A DNA stretch of 64,000 nt, from positions 248,001 to 312,000 of the forward strand of contig JHVO01000008.1 in the NCBI GenBank assembly GCA_000620185.1, in the 5' to 3' direction. Under the pieces are notes generated by a model that saw nothing but the letters and a program-made list of their open reading frames with translations, was not told the DNA's origin and did no database searches. Made by a program: the position numbers and the translations under genes. Below are positions 54,714 through 62,929 of this stretch, one piece after another. Source of the stretch: Geodermatophilaceae bacterium URHB0062 (GTDB taxonomy: Bacteria; Actinomycetota; Actinomycetes; Mycobacteriales; Geodermatophilaceae). How positions within the stretch are numbered: position 1 is the stretch's first letter; each line of letters starts with the position of its first letter.

Positions 54714-56545
54714 ACCGGCGATGCTATCGGTGCGCGGCGTGCGGGACCGCCCTGACCGGCGGTCACCCGCTCCGGTCGGGCCCGGGTGCCCAGGGAGCGG
54801 CCGTCGGCGAAGGGATCGCGGTCGGTGCGGCCGGTCTCCACCCGGGCGAGGAACGTCGTGTACGGCCCGGTGCCAGGGGCCGGGCTGGCGAGCACGCCGT
54901 CGAGCTCCACCAGCCGGGAGCCCGCCTTCTCCATCCAGCGCAGCACCAGCTCGGTCTCGTCGACGGAGGCGGCGAGTTCGCCGTCCGGACCGAGCGGCGT
55001 CTCCGCGGTCGCCAGCAGGCCCGCGAGCGTGCCCCGCACCGACGTGCCGCGTGGAGCCCCGCCGGCGGCCACCAGCCGGCCACGGCGGACCACGGACAGG
55101 TGCCAGCCGCCGTCGCCGTCCGGCCGGGCCAGGACCAGCTCGCTCACCGCCGCCAGCGACTCCAGCCGCTGCCGGCGCCGCACCGCCCGCACGAGGACGG
55201 CGACGCGGTCGCGCAGCACCGCGGCGTCCTCGTAGCGCTCCTCGGTGGCCAGCCGCTCCACCCGGGCGAGCAGCGGGGCGACGAGCGGCCGGGGATCGCC
55301 TTCCACGGCGGCCCGGAACACCGCCGCGATCCGGGCGTACTCGGCGACCGACTGGGCCCCGGTGCACGGGGCTCCGCACCGGCCCATGTCGGCGAGGGCG
55401 CACGCGCTGCCCGGGACCCGCGGCGACAGCCGCGTCGTGCACTGGCGCAACGGCAGCGACTCGTGGACCGCCGCGACGGCCGCGTCGGCGCCGTGGCGGT
55501 CGGGGAACGGGCCGAGGAACACCCCGGCGCCCGGGCGGACCCGCCGGACCACCGACAGGCGGGGGAACGGCTCCTCCGTGAGGCGCACCCAGAGGGCCCG
55601 CTCGGGGAAGCGGGAGCGCCGGTTGTACCGGGGTTTGTGCTCGGCGATGAGCCGCAGCTCGCGGACGGCGGCCTCGAGGTCGTGGGCGCACGGGATCGCG
55701 TCGACACGCTGGGCGAGCGCCACCATCTCCGTGATCCGGCTGCGCTGCTCGCCGGCGGTGAAGTAGCTGCGCACCCGGCTGCGCAGATCGCTCGACGTGC
55801 CGACGTAGAGGGGCTCGTCGCGCGGGCCGCGGAAGAGATAGACGCCCGGACCGTGTGGCACCGCGTCGGCCAGGTGCCGCTTGCGGCGGCGCTCGGGGTC
55901 GATCTGCCGGGACAGCCCGGTCAGCTCCTCCAGCGTGGTGATGCCCAGGGGGCCGAGCCGCTCGAACAGCCCGTGCAGCACGTCGACCGTGGCCCGCGCG
56001 TCGTCCAGCGCGCGGTGGGTGGGTGAGGTGGTGGCGGAGAAGTACGGCGCCAGGGTGGCCAGCTTGCAGTTGGGCACCTCGTCGCGGGTGAGCAGCCGGC
56101 GCGCCAGCACGGCGGTGTCGACGGAGGCGGCGGCGGGCCAGAGCAGCCCGTTCTCGGCGCACGCCGCCTTCAGGAAGCCCAGGTCGAAGGGTGCGTTGTG
56201 GGCGACGAGGACGGCGCCCCGCGCGAACTCGAGGAAGCCCGGCAGGACCGCCCCGATCCGCGGCGCCGCGGCCACCATGCTCGAGGTGATCCCGGTGAGC
56301 ACGCTGATGTAGGGCGGGATCTCCCGACCCGGGTCGACCAGGGTCTGGAACTCGCCGAGCACCGCGCCGCCCCGGACCTTCACGGCGCCGATCTCGGTGA
56401 TCGCGCTGTCCTTCGGCGAGCCGCCGGTGGTCTCGAGGTCGACGACGACGAACGTGACCTCGGCCAGTCGCGTGCCGACGTCGTCGATGGACACCTGCTC
56501 GTAGCGGACCGGCTCGCTCCGCACGGGGGCAGTGGAGATGGGCAC
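54710..56545 (-). CDS. DEDDh exonuclease fused to a UvrC-like GIY-YIG nuclease domain
   Basis: A 611-residue protein. Residues about 30-205 are a DnaQ-like exonuclease with Asp36 and Glu38 (VVVDLETTGG), the second Asp in AHNAPFD and HRALDDA. From about 228 there is a GIY-YIG domain (GPGVYLFRGPRDEPLYVGTS, RVRSYFTAG) as in UvrC/Cho, followed by a UvrC-like middle part (MGRCGAPCTG, EERYEDAAVLRDRV). It corresponds to Rv2191. Role in DNA repair is inferred. GTG at 56545 is leaderless by TACCGT (56557 to 56552). Confidence 0.9.
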   Translation of the reverse strand: MPISTAPVRSEPVRYEQVSIDDVGTRLAEVTFVVVDLETTGGSPKDSAITEIGAVKVRGGAVLGEFQTLVDPGREIPPYISVLTGITSSMVAAAPRIGAVLPGFLEFARGAVLVAHNAPFDLGFLKAACAENGLLWPAAASVDTAVLARRLLTRDEVPNCKLATLAPYFSATTSPTHRALDDARATVDVLHGLFERLGPLGITTLEELTGLSRQIDPERRRKRHLADAVPHGPGVYLFRGPRDEPLYVGTSSDLRSRVRSYFTAGEQRSRITEMVALAQRVDAIPCAHDLEAAVRELRLIAEHKPRYNRRSRFPERALWVRLTEEPFPRLSVVRRVRPGAGVFLGPFPDRHGADAAVAAVHESLPLRQCTTRLSPRVPGSACALADMGRCGAPCTGAQSVAEYARIAAVFRAAVEGDPRPLVAPLLARVERLATEERYEDAAVLRDRVAVLVRAVRRRQRLESLAAVSELVLARPDGDGGWHLSVVRRGRLVAAGGAPRGTSVRGTLAGLLATAETPLGPDGELAASVDETELVLRWMEKAGSRLVELDGVLASPAPGTGPYTTFLARVETGRTDRDPFADGRSLGTRARPERVTAGQGGPARRAPIASPV

Positions 56546-56748
56546 GGGCGGACGGTAGGTCGGGGTGGTGACAGTCCTGGGGACGCGCGCCGGGGTCCGG
56601 CGCCGGGGGACGGGTGCACACGGCGTCGCCCCCGTCCCCCGGGAGAGCGCTCCGTGGCAGCTCATCTGGCGTGTCGCTCCTGCGCAGGCGACCATTCCCC
56701 CCGGCGGTGCCCTTCGAGCGGGCTCCGCCCCCGAGCAGAGGTGGTGCG

Positions 56749-58491
56749 ATGTCCGCGCGCTCCCCGTGGCGCACCCGTCGTGCGGCCTCGCGCGTGCTCG
56801 TCGCGGTCCTGGCCGCGCTCGCCCTCTCGGTTCCGCCCGCGGGGCCGGCCGGGGCCGACCCGAGCGACCAGCCGGGTGGTACGTCGGGAGTGCTGGACAG
56901 CCAGGCACTCGACGAGCTGCAGCAGCGGGCGGCCGACGTGCAGGACGGCCTCAAGGCCCAGCAGCGGGAGGTCACCGCGGCCCGGAAGGCCCTCACCGAG
57001 GCGCAGGGTGGCGTCACGGTCGCCGAGAAGGTGGTCTCCGACGCCGAGGCGAAGCTGGCCGAGCACCAGGCACTGGTCGCGAGCTACGCGTCGGCGGTGT
57101 ACCAGGACGGCGGATCGCTGACGCCCCTCACGCTGCTGCTCACCGGCGGTGATCCCGGGGACGTGCTGACGGCCATGGGATATCTCGACGCCGTCGACCA
57201 GCACGCCGCGGACGTGATCGGAGCGGCGGAGAAGGCTCGGCAGGCGGCTCTGGACCAGCAACGCCGGGCCAAGGCGGCGCTGGTCAAGGCGCAGGAGCGG
57301 GCCGACCAGGTGGATGCCCGCGTGAAGAAGCTGGAGGCGGCGGCAGCCGCCGTGACCGACGACCTCGACGCCGCGCTCGGGAAGGTCGACCGCCAGCTGG
57401 CCCAGCTGCAGAAGGAACAGCTCGACGTCAACCAGCGCACCGCCGCCAACTGGCGTGCCTACGTAGACCAGCTCGCGGCCGCCGGGGTGACCGCACCGCC
57501 CGCGGCGCAGCTGCGCGATCCCGCCTCGGGTCTGCCGGCCGGGCTGGTGCCGGTGGCGGCCCGGAGCGGGGGAGCGCAGCGCGGTGCCGCCCAGCTGCCC
57601 CGTCAGCCCTCGTCACTTCTCGTGCTTCCGGCGGAGACGCTGAAGGCGGTGACGGCGGCGATGGACGCACTCGGGCGCCCCTACGCCCCGGGCACCTCCG
57701 GCCCCGAGTCGTGGGACTGCGGCTCACTCGTCCAGTCGGTCTTCGGAGCGGCGGGCATCTCGCTGCCCGGCGACCAGGCGGGTCTGTTCGCCGTCACCGT
57801 CCCGGTGGACCGGGCCGACGTGCTCCCCGGCGACCTGGTGTTCCTCGGCAACGCCGAGTCCGGCCTCGGGCACGTGGGCATCGCGCTGGACCGGAAGACC
57901 ATGCTCGCCGCCGACGCCCGGGCGGGCGCGGTCGTCGTCCGCACCCTCCCGGCCGACGAGGTGCTCGGTGTGGGCCGCCCGTCCCTCGGCCGGCGGGCGC
58001 CGGTGGCCGCCCCCGGACCGAAGGGCGGCGCGCTGCGGGTCGAGTGCGGGAACACCGTCTATCCGGCGAGCTACGGCGGCGTGCGGGCCTGGGGCGGCTA
58101 TCCCAACGGGCTGATCCCGCCGAGTGCCATGTGCCCGATCGGCGTGGGCAGCCACCAGCTCCGCTGCGACGCCGCCGCGGCCTTCCGGGCGATGTCCGCG
58201 GCGTACGCGTCGTCGTTCGGGGCGCCGATCTGCGTCACGGACTCCTACCGCACGTACGCCAGCCAGGTGCGGCTGTACGGGGAGAAGCCGGCCCTCGCGG
58301 CCGTGCCGGGGACCAGCAACCACGGCTGGGGTCTGGCGCTGGATCTCTGCGGTGGCATCCAGACGTTCGGCACCGCGCCCTACGCCTGGATGGTCGCCAA
58401 CGCCGGCCGGTTCGGGTTCCTGCACCCCACCTGGGCCGACCCGGGGCGCGGTCGCGAGGAGCCCTGGCACTGGGAGTTCGCCGGCACCTGA
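56749..58491 (+). CDS. Secreted peptidoglycan hydrolase: coiled coil, NlpC/P60 and VanY-like domains
   Basis: A 580-residue exported protein. Signal peptide to about residue 36, a long coiled coil (about 45-230), an NlpC/P60 domain with Cys324 (WDCGSLVQSVF, where DCSGL is usual) and His near 374 (LGHVGIALD), then an M15 D,D-peptidase domain with His525 and Asp532 (SNHGWGLALDLCGG) and the final EPWHWEF. It should cut both D-iGlu-mDAP stems and D-Ala-D-Ala ends. ATG at 56749 follows AGAGGTGG. Longer in-frame starts lack a signal peptide. Confidence 0.88.
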   Translation: MSARSPWRTRRAASRVLVAVLAALALSVPPAGPAGADPSDQPGGTSGVLDSQALDELQQRAADVQDGLKAQQREVTAARKALTEAQGGVTVAEKVVSDAEAKLAEHQALVASYASAVYQDGGSLTPLTLLLTGGDPGDVLTAMGYLDAVDQHAADVIGAAEKARQAALDQQRRAKAALVKAQERADQVDARVKKLEAAAAAVTDDLDAALGKVDRQLAQLQKEQLDVNQRTAANWRAYVDQLAAAGVTAPPAAQLRDPASGLPAGLVPVAARSGGAQRGAAQLPRQPSSLLVLPAETLKAVTAAMDALGRPYAPGTSGPESWDCGSLVQSVFGAAGISLPGDQAGLFAVTVPVDRADVLPGDLVFLGNAESGLGHVGIALDRKTMLAADARAGAVVVRTLPADEVLGVGRPSLGRRAPVAAPGPKGGALRVECGNTVYPASYGGVRAWGGYPNGLIPPSAMCPIGVGSHQLRCDAAAAFRAMSAAYASSFGAPICVTDSYRTYASQVRLYGEKPALAAVPGTSNHGWGLALDLCGGIQTFGTAPYAWMVANAGRFGFLHPTWADPGRGREEPWHWEFAGT

Positions 58492-58556
58492 GCCGCGCCG
58501 GCGGAAAATGTCGGTGGTCGCTCCTACCGTCCAGGCAACTCACGGAGGAGATACCG

Positions 58557-58904
58557 ATGCTGATCGACTGCGACACCTGCACCGCCCGCGGCACCGGCTG
58601 CGCCGACTGCGTCGTCACCGTCCTGCTCGGTGCAGCACCGGGCTGGCGGGGCGTCGACCCCGTCGTGGTGCCCATGACCCCGCGCGTCCGCGCCCACGCC
58701 GACGGCTCCGCCGGCTCGCCGAGCGCACCCGCGGCGGAGGACGTCGTCGTGCCCCCGCCCGGAGTAGTGGTGGAGTTCGACGAGGTCGAGCGCCGGGCCG
58801 TCCGTGCGCTGGCCGAGTGCGGCCTCGTCCCGCCGCTGCGTCATCGCGACGCCCGGGACGAGGGGCCCGAGGGCTCGGCCCCGCACGGACGACGGACCGG
58901 ATGA
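58557..58904 (+). CDS. Small Cys-motif hypothetical protein
   Basis: A 115-residue protein starting LIDCDTCTARGTGCADCVV, four cysteines in CxxC...CxxC-like spacing, then a Pro/Ala-rich part and FDEVERRAVRALAECGLVPP. Resembles short actinobacterial proteins next to cell-wall genes, function unknown. ATG at 58557 has CGGAGGAG. TACCGT at 58525-58530 may be its -10 box. Confidence 0.7.
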   Translation: MLIDCDTCTARGTGCADCVVTVLLGAAPGWRGVDPVVVPMTPRVRAHADGSAGSPSAPAAEDVVVPPPGVVVEFDEVERRAVRALAECGLVPPLRHRDARDEGPEGSAPHGRRTG

Positions 58905-59008
58905 GCACGGTGCATCGACTGACGGCCCTCGGCTCCCTAGCGCACCGAATCGAAGCTCTCGGTGCGCCACGGCGTGGGGAAGGTAACGATCTGATGGAGT
59001 TTCATCTC

Positions 59009-59057
59009 ACAAACCACGGGTCCCCGGTTTGTCACAAAGTCATCACGCCCGTACGGT
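59009..59057 (+). promoter_or_regulatory. Promoter with inverted repeat upstream of the riboswitch
   Basis: TTGTCA (59029-59034) and TACGGT (59052-59057) are 17 bp apart, a good housekeeping promoter starting near 59064. A perfect 7-bp inverted repeat ACAAACC (59009-59015)/GGTTTGT (59026-59032) overlaps the -35 box, a likely operator. The stretch 58905-59008 shows nothing else. Confidence 0.65.
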
Positions 59058-59104
59058 GGCTGCGGTCGGCCGGGTGGTCGTCACCTGACGGGTGACCTCG
59101 GTCG

Positions 59105-59268
59105 GCGCCGCCTAATCGCCAGACGGCACCCTCGCGGTGTCCGAGGCGAGCCGGGGACCCACCGCAGTTCTGGGGTGAGTTCCCCTGCAGACCGGTCCGC
59201 CGGCGCGCAGGGGATAGGGCCAGACTTCCCAGCCCGAACCCGTCAGCTAACTCGGTAGGCGGTCGCAG
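59105..59268 (+). ncRNA. c-di-AMP riboswitch (ydaO/yuaA)
   Basis: Recognised by the actinobacterial ydaO/yuaA consensus pieces in order: CGCCGCCTAATCGCC, GCCGGGGACCCACCGCAGTTCT, GGGGTGAGTT, CAGGGGATAGGGCCAGACT, CCCGAACCCGTCAGCTAACT and CGGTAGGCGG. In actinobacteria this class sits before rpf/NlpC-type cell-wall hydrolase genes, as here, and shuts them off when c-di-AMP is high. The gene starts 25 bp after it. Confidence 0.92.
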
Positions 59269-59293
59269 AGGAAGAAACGGAGAGCCGCCGCAC

Positions 59294-60412
59294 GTGGCGA
59301 CCCCTCACGCTGTACTTACGCATGCCCGACATCTGTTCCGCTCCGACTCCCCGGCCGGTCGCACCACCTCTTCGGGCTCTTCGGGCGCCGCGACCCGTCG
59401 CACCGTCCGGGCCCGCTCCGGCCTCCTCGCCGGCGCCACCGCGATCGTGACGATCGCCTGCCTACCCGGAACCGCTGCCGCCGAACCTGCCAAGGCCACG
59501 TCGCCGCAGCAGGCCACGCAGCTCGTCTCCGAGGCGAGCCACCGGCTCGAGGTCGTGAGCGAGCAGCTCAACACCGCCAAGGTGCAGCTCGACCGGCAGA
59601 AGGCCGAGGTCACGAAGGCCGACAAGGCCGCCGCCGACGCCCAGAAGCGGCTCGACGCGCTCGACGACCAGATCCGCGAGCTGGCCCGCACCGCCTACAC
59701 CAGCGACGGCCTCAACCAGCTCGACGTCCTGCTGACCAGCGGCTCGGCCGACGAGTTCGTCTCGCAGCTCGGCACCCTCGACGCGATCGCCGGCCACACG
59801 AACGACGTCGTCACCAAGGTCGCCACCGCCTCCCATGCGGCTGAGGCGGCTCGGGCGAAGGCCGACGAGGCGGCAGCGAAGGCGCAGAAGACCTACGACG
59901 CGATCTCCGGCCAGCAGGCCGACCTGAAGTCCAAGATCGCCGACTACAAGCGCCAGTACGCCCGGCTCAGCGCCGCGCAGCAGCGCCAGGTGGTGACGGC
60001 GCACGCCGGCAGGTCGGTTGCGGTCGCACCTGTCGCGGCGACGGTCGCGGGCGGCAGCGGTGCTGCCCAGACGGCGGTGCGGACCGCGCTGGCACAGGTC
60101 GGCGACCCCTACGTGTGGGGCGCCGCCGGGCCGAACGCATTCGACTGCTCCGGGCTCATGCAGTACGCCTACTCCGCCGCCGGCATCAGCCTGCCGCACT
60201 CCAGCGGCCTGCAGTCGCAGATGGGCACCCCGGTCCCGGTGTCGGCCCTGCAGCCGGGCGACCTGCTGTTCTTCTACAGCCCGGTCAGCCACGTGGGCAT
60301 GTACATCGGCAACGGCCAGATGGTGCATGCGTCGACGTCGGGTTCGCCCGTCAAGGTCGCTCCGATCCAGTACATGATGAGCAACTTCAGCGGGGCCCGG
60401 CGGCTCGGCTGA
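59294..60412 (+). CDS. Secreted NlpC/P60 (C40) peptidoglycan endopeptidase, RipA-like
   Basis: A 372-residue exported protein: long basic N-terminus and hydrophobic core (LLAGATAIVTIACLPG), cleavage after AAAE-like site near 64, coiled coil (about 75-230), and a C-terminal NlpC/P60 domain with Cys in FDCSGLMQYAY, His in VSHVGMYIGNG and a second His (MVHASTSG). Expression is under the c-di-AMP riboswitch. GTG at 59294. Corresponds to Rv2190c. Confidence 0.92.
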   Translation: MATPHAVLTHARHLFRSDSPAGRTTSSGSSGAATRRTVRARSGLLAGATAIVTIACLPGTAAAEPAKATSPQQATQLVSEASHRLEVVSEQLNTAKVQLDRQKAEVTKADKAAADAQKRLDALDDQIRELARTAYTSDGLNQLDVLLTSGSADEFVSQLGTLDAIAGHTNDVVTKVATASHAAEAARAKADEAAAKAQKTYDAISGQQADLKSKIADYKRQYARLSAAQQRQVVTAHAGRSVAVAPVAATVAGGSGAAQTAVRTALAQVGDPYVWGAAGPNAFDCSGLMQYAYSAAGISLPHSSGLQSQMGTPVPVSALQPGDLLFFYSPVSHVGMYIGNGQMVHASTSGSPVKVAPIQYMMSNFSGARRLG

Positions 60413-60430
60413 TTCGCGCTCAGCACGGCC

Positions 60431-60466
60431 GAGGGCCGGTGACCTCCCCGGAGGTCACCGGCCCTC
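60431..60466. terminator. Terminator after the NlpC/P60 gene
   Basis: Perfect 16-bp stem GAGGGCCGGTGACCTC/GAGGTCACCGGCCCTC with a CCCG loop, 18 bp after the stop. Confidence 0.88.
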
Positions 60467-60507
60467 GTCGTCGGACGGCGGAGGGCCCGGTCACTACGAT
60501 CGGTCGC

Positions 60508-61788
60508 GTGACGCGGGCCGGTCGGGGAGGCGCTCGCGCCGCGCTCCTCACCGCCGCGGTCCTCGGGGTCTCGGTCGCCGTCGTCATCGCCGTCCGGACC
60601 CCCTGGCACCTGCTCCCGGAGCCTCCTGGCGGTTTCACTCCCGTCGACCCGACCGCCGGCCTGTCGCCGGAGCAGGTCGAGCGGGCGAAGTCCTTCGCCG
60701 CCGCACTGCGGCCGGCCTCCCTGACCTCCCTCGCGCTGGGGCTCGGGGTCTCGGCGGCGCTCGGGCTCACCCCGCTCGGTGCCCGCATCGTCTCCGCGGT
60801 CGCGCGGCCGTTCGGGGGTGGGCGGGTGGCGCAGATCCTGCTCGGAGTGCTGACGCTGACCGTTCTCGGCCAGCTGGTGACGCTGCCGCTCGGGATCTAC
60901 GCGGAGGTGGTGCGGCACCGCTACGGGCTCTCCACCCGCACCTGGTGGTTGTGGCTGCGCGACGTCGCCGTGTCGACCGCGATCAGCGCAGCCGTCACCG
61001 CACTGGTCCTGCTCGTGACCCTCTGGCTCATCCGCCGTGTGCCGCGTACCTGGTGGGCCTGGGCCGCGCTCGCCGCGGCCGGCTTCGTCGTCGTCGCGTC
61101 CTTCCTCTACCCCCTCGTCATCGAGCCGGCGTTCAACCGGTTCGAGCCGATGCCGGCCGGACAGCTGCGCACGGACCTGCTCGCGCTGGCCGACCGGAGC
61201 GGCGTCCCCGTGCAGGACGTGCTCGTGTCGGACGCCTCCCGGCGGACCACCGCGCTCAACGCCTACGTGTCCGGTTTCGGGAGCACCCGGCGGATCGTCG
61301 TCTACGACACGGTGCTCAAGCGGCTGCCGGACGACGAGATCGAGTCGATCGTCGCCCACGAACTCGGGCACGTGGTCAACGGCGACGTGCTCACCGGCAC
61401 CCTCATCGGCGCGCTGGGGACGGCCGCGGGGACCGCGCTGCTGGGCTGGTTGCTCATCGCCACGCCGCTCGTGCGCCGGGCCGGAGCGGAGTCGGCCGCC
61501 GACCCGCGGGTCGTGCCGCTGCTGCTGTTCCTCATCGCCGCCGGGGGACTGCTCGCCACACCGGTGCAGAACCTCGTGTCACGGCAGGTGGAGGCGCGCG
61601 CGGACCTCCACGCCCTCGACCTCACGCGTGATCCCGAGGCCTTCACGGCCATGCAGCGCCGGCTCGCCACCACCAACCTCTCCGACCCGGACCCGCCGGC
61701 GGTGTTGCAGTGGCTCTTCGGGTCCCACCCGACCGCCGCCCAGCGGGTCGCGTTCGCCCAGGACTGGATCGAGGACCGGCGCGGATGA
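60508..61788 (+). CDS. M48 family membrane metalloprotease (HtpX/Ste24-like)
   Basis: A 426-residue protein with several helices and the zinc motif HELGH at 284-288 (VAHELGHVVNGD), with the third ligand in VEARADLHAL. Ste24-like architecture, with the TTALNAYVSGFGSTRRIVVYDT strand before the zinc helix. GTG at 60508 is leaderless by TACGAT (60495-60500). The next gene overlaps its stop. Confidence 0.9.
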   Translation: MTRAGRGGARAALLTAAVLGVSVAVVIAVRTPWHLLPEPPGGFTPVDPTAGLSPEQVERAKSFAAALRPASLTSLALGLGVSAALGLTPLGARIVSAVARPFGGGRVAQILLGVLTLTVLGQLVTLPLGIYAEVVRHRYGLSTRTWWLWLRDVAVSTAISAAVTALVLLVTLWLIRRVPRTWWAWAALAAAGFVVVASFLYPLVIEPAFNRFEPMPAGQLRTDLLALADRSGVPVQDVLVSDASRRTTALNAYVSGFGSTRRIVVYDTVLKRLPDDEIESIVAHELGHVVNGDVLTGTLIGALGTAAGTALLGWLLIATPLVRRAGAESAADPRVVPLLLFLIAAGGLLATPVQNLVSRQVEARADLHALDLTRDPEAFTAMQRRLATTNLSDPDPPAVLQWLFGSHPTAAQRVAFAQDWIEDRRG

Positions 61789-62906
61789 GCCGCACGCTGG
61801 TCGTCACCAACGACTTCCCGCCACGGCAGGGCGGCATCCAGACCTTCGTCGCGGCGCTGCTGGCCCGCCGCCCGCCGGACTCGCTGGTCGTGCTGGCCTC
61901 CGACGCCCCGGGGTCGGCCCGCCACGACGCGGCGTTGCCCTATCCCGTGGTGCGGCGGGCGACCAGCGTCCTCCTGCCCACGCCCGGCGTGGGGTGCCAG
62001 GCCGCGGACCTCGCCCGCCGGTACGGCTGTGACAGCGCCTTCTTCGGGGCCGCCGCACCGCTCGCCCTCCTGGCACCGGCGCTGCGGTCGGCGGGCGTCC
62101 GGCACCTGGTCGGTGCGACGCACGGCCACGAGACCGGCTGGGTGGCGCTGCCCGGCGCCCGCCAGGTGATGCAGCGCATCGCGGGCGGCCTCGACGTCCT
62201 CACCTACATCAGCGAGTACACGTACGCCCGGCTGGCGCCCGCTCTCGGGAACCGGACCAGGCTGGCCCAGCTGTCGCCCGGTGTGGACGTCGACCTGTTC
62301 ACCCCGTCCGCCGACGGTGCCGCCGTCCGCCGACGCCACGGGCTCGGCGATGCCCCCGTGGTCGTCTGCGTGTCCCGCCTCGTCGCGCGCAAGGGGCAGG
62401 ACGTCCTGGTCGCCGGCTGGCCACGGGTGCTGGAACGGCACCCCGACGCACGCCTGCTCCTCGTGGGTGGAGGTCCCGGGGAGGCGTCCCTACGGCGCGC
62501 GATCGCCTCCCGGGAGCTCGAGCGGTCCGTCGTCCTCACCGGGCCGGTGGCCGCCCCGGACCTGCCCGCGCACTACGCCGCCGGCGACGTCTTCGCCATG
62601 CCGTGCCGGACCCGCCGGGGCGGCCTGGACGTCGAGGGGCTGGGCATGGTGTTCCTCGAAGCGGCCGCGTGCGGCCGTCCGGTGGTGGCCGGGACGTCCG
62701 GGGGCGCCCCCGAGGCCGTCCAGGACGGCGTGACGGGGCACGTGGTGGAGCCCCGGTCGGCCGAGACCGTGGCCCGGACGATCGGGGACCTCCTCGACGA
62801 CCCCGCACGCGCCCGCGCCATGGGCGCCGCGGGCCGCGCGTGGGTGGAACAGCGCTGGTCGTGGGCCACCATCGCGAAGACGTTCGACCAGCTGCTGACC
62901 CCCTGA
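61785..62906 (+). CDS. pimB: Glycosyltransferase family 4, PimB-like mannosyltransferase
   Basis: A 373-residue GT-B enzyme: N-terminal VTNDFPPRQGGIQTFV, donor-site pieces VCVSRLVARKGQDVLV and GLDVEGLGMVFLEAAACGRP (ExxGxxxxE). PimB' adds the second mannose of phosphatidylinositol mannosides; the assignment rests on synteny with Rv2188c and on family, so another lipid mannosyl acceptor is possible. ATG overlaps the protease stop (ATGA). Confidence 0.82.
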   Translation: MSRTLVVTNDFPPRQGGIQTFVAALLARRPPDSLVVLASDAPGSARHDAALPYPVVRRATSVLLPTPGVGCQAADLARRYGCDSAFFGAAAPLALLAPALRSAGVRHLVGATHGHETGWVALPGARQVMQRIAGGLDVLTYISEYTYARLAPALGNRTRLAQLSPGVDVDLFTPSADGAAVRRRHGLGDAPVVVCVSRLVARKGQDVLVAGWPRVLERHPDARLLLVGGGPGEASLRRAIASRELERSVVLTGPVAAPDLPAHYAAGDVFAMPCRTRRGGLDVEGLGMVFLEAAACGRPVVAGTSGGAPEAVQDGVTGHVVEPRSAETVARTIGDLLDDPARARAMGAAGRAWVEQRWSWATIAKTFDQLLTP

Positions 62907-62929
62907 CGGCCCGGCCGCGGGGGCCGTTC

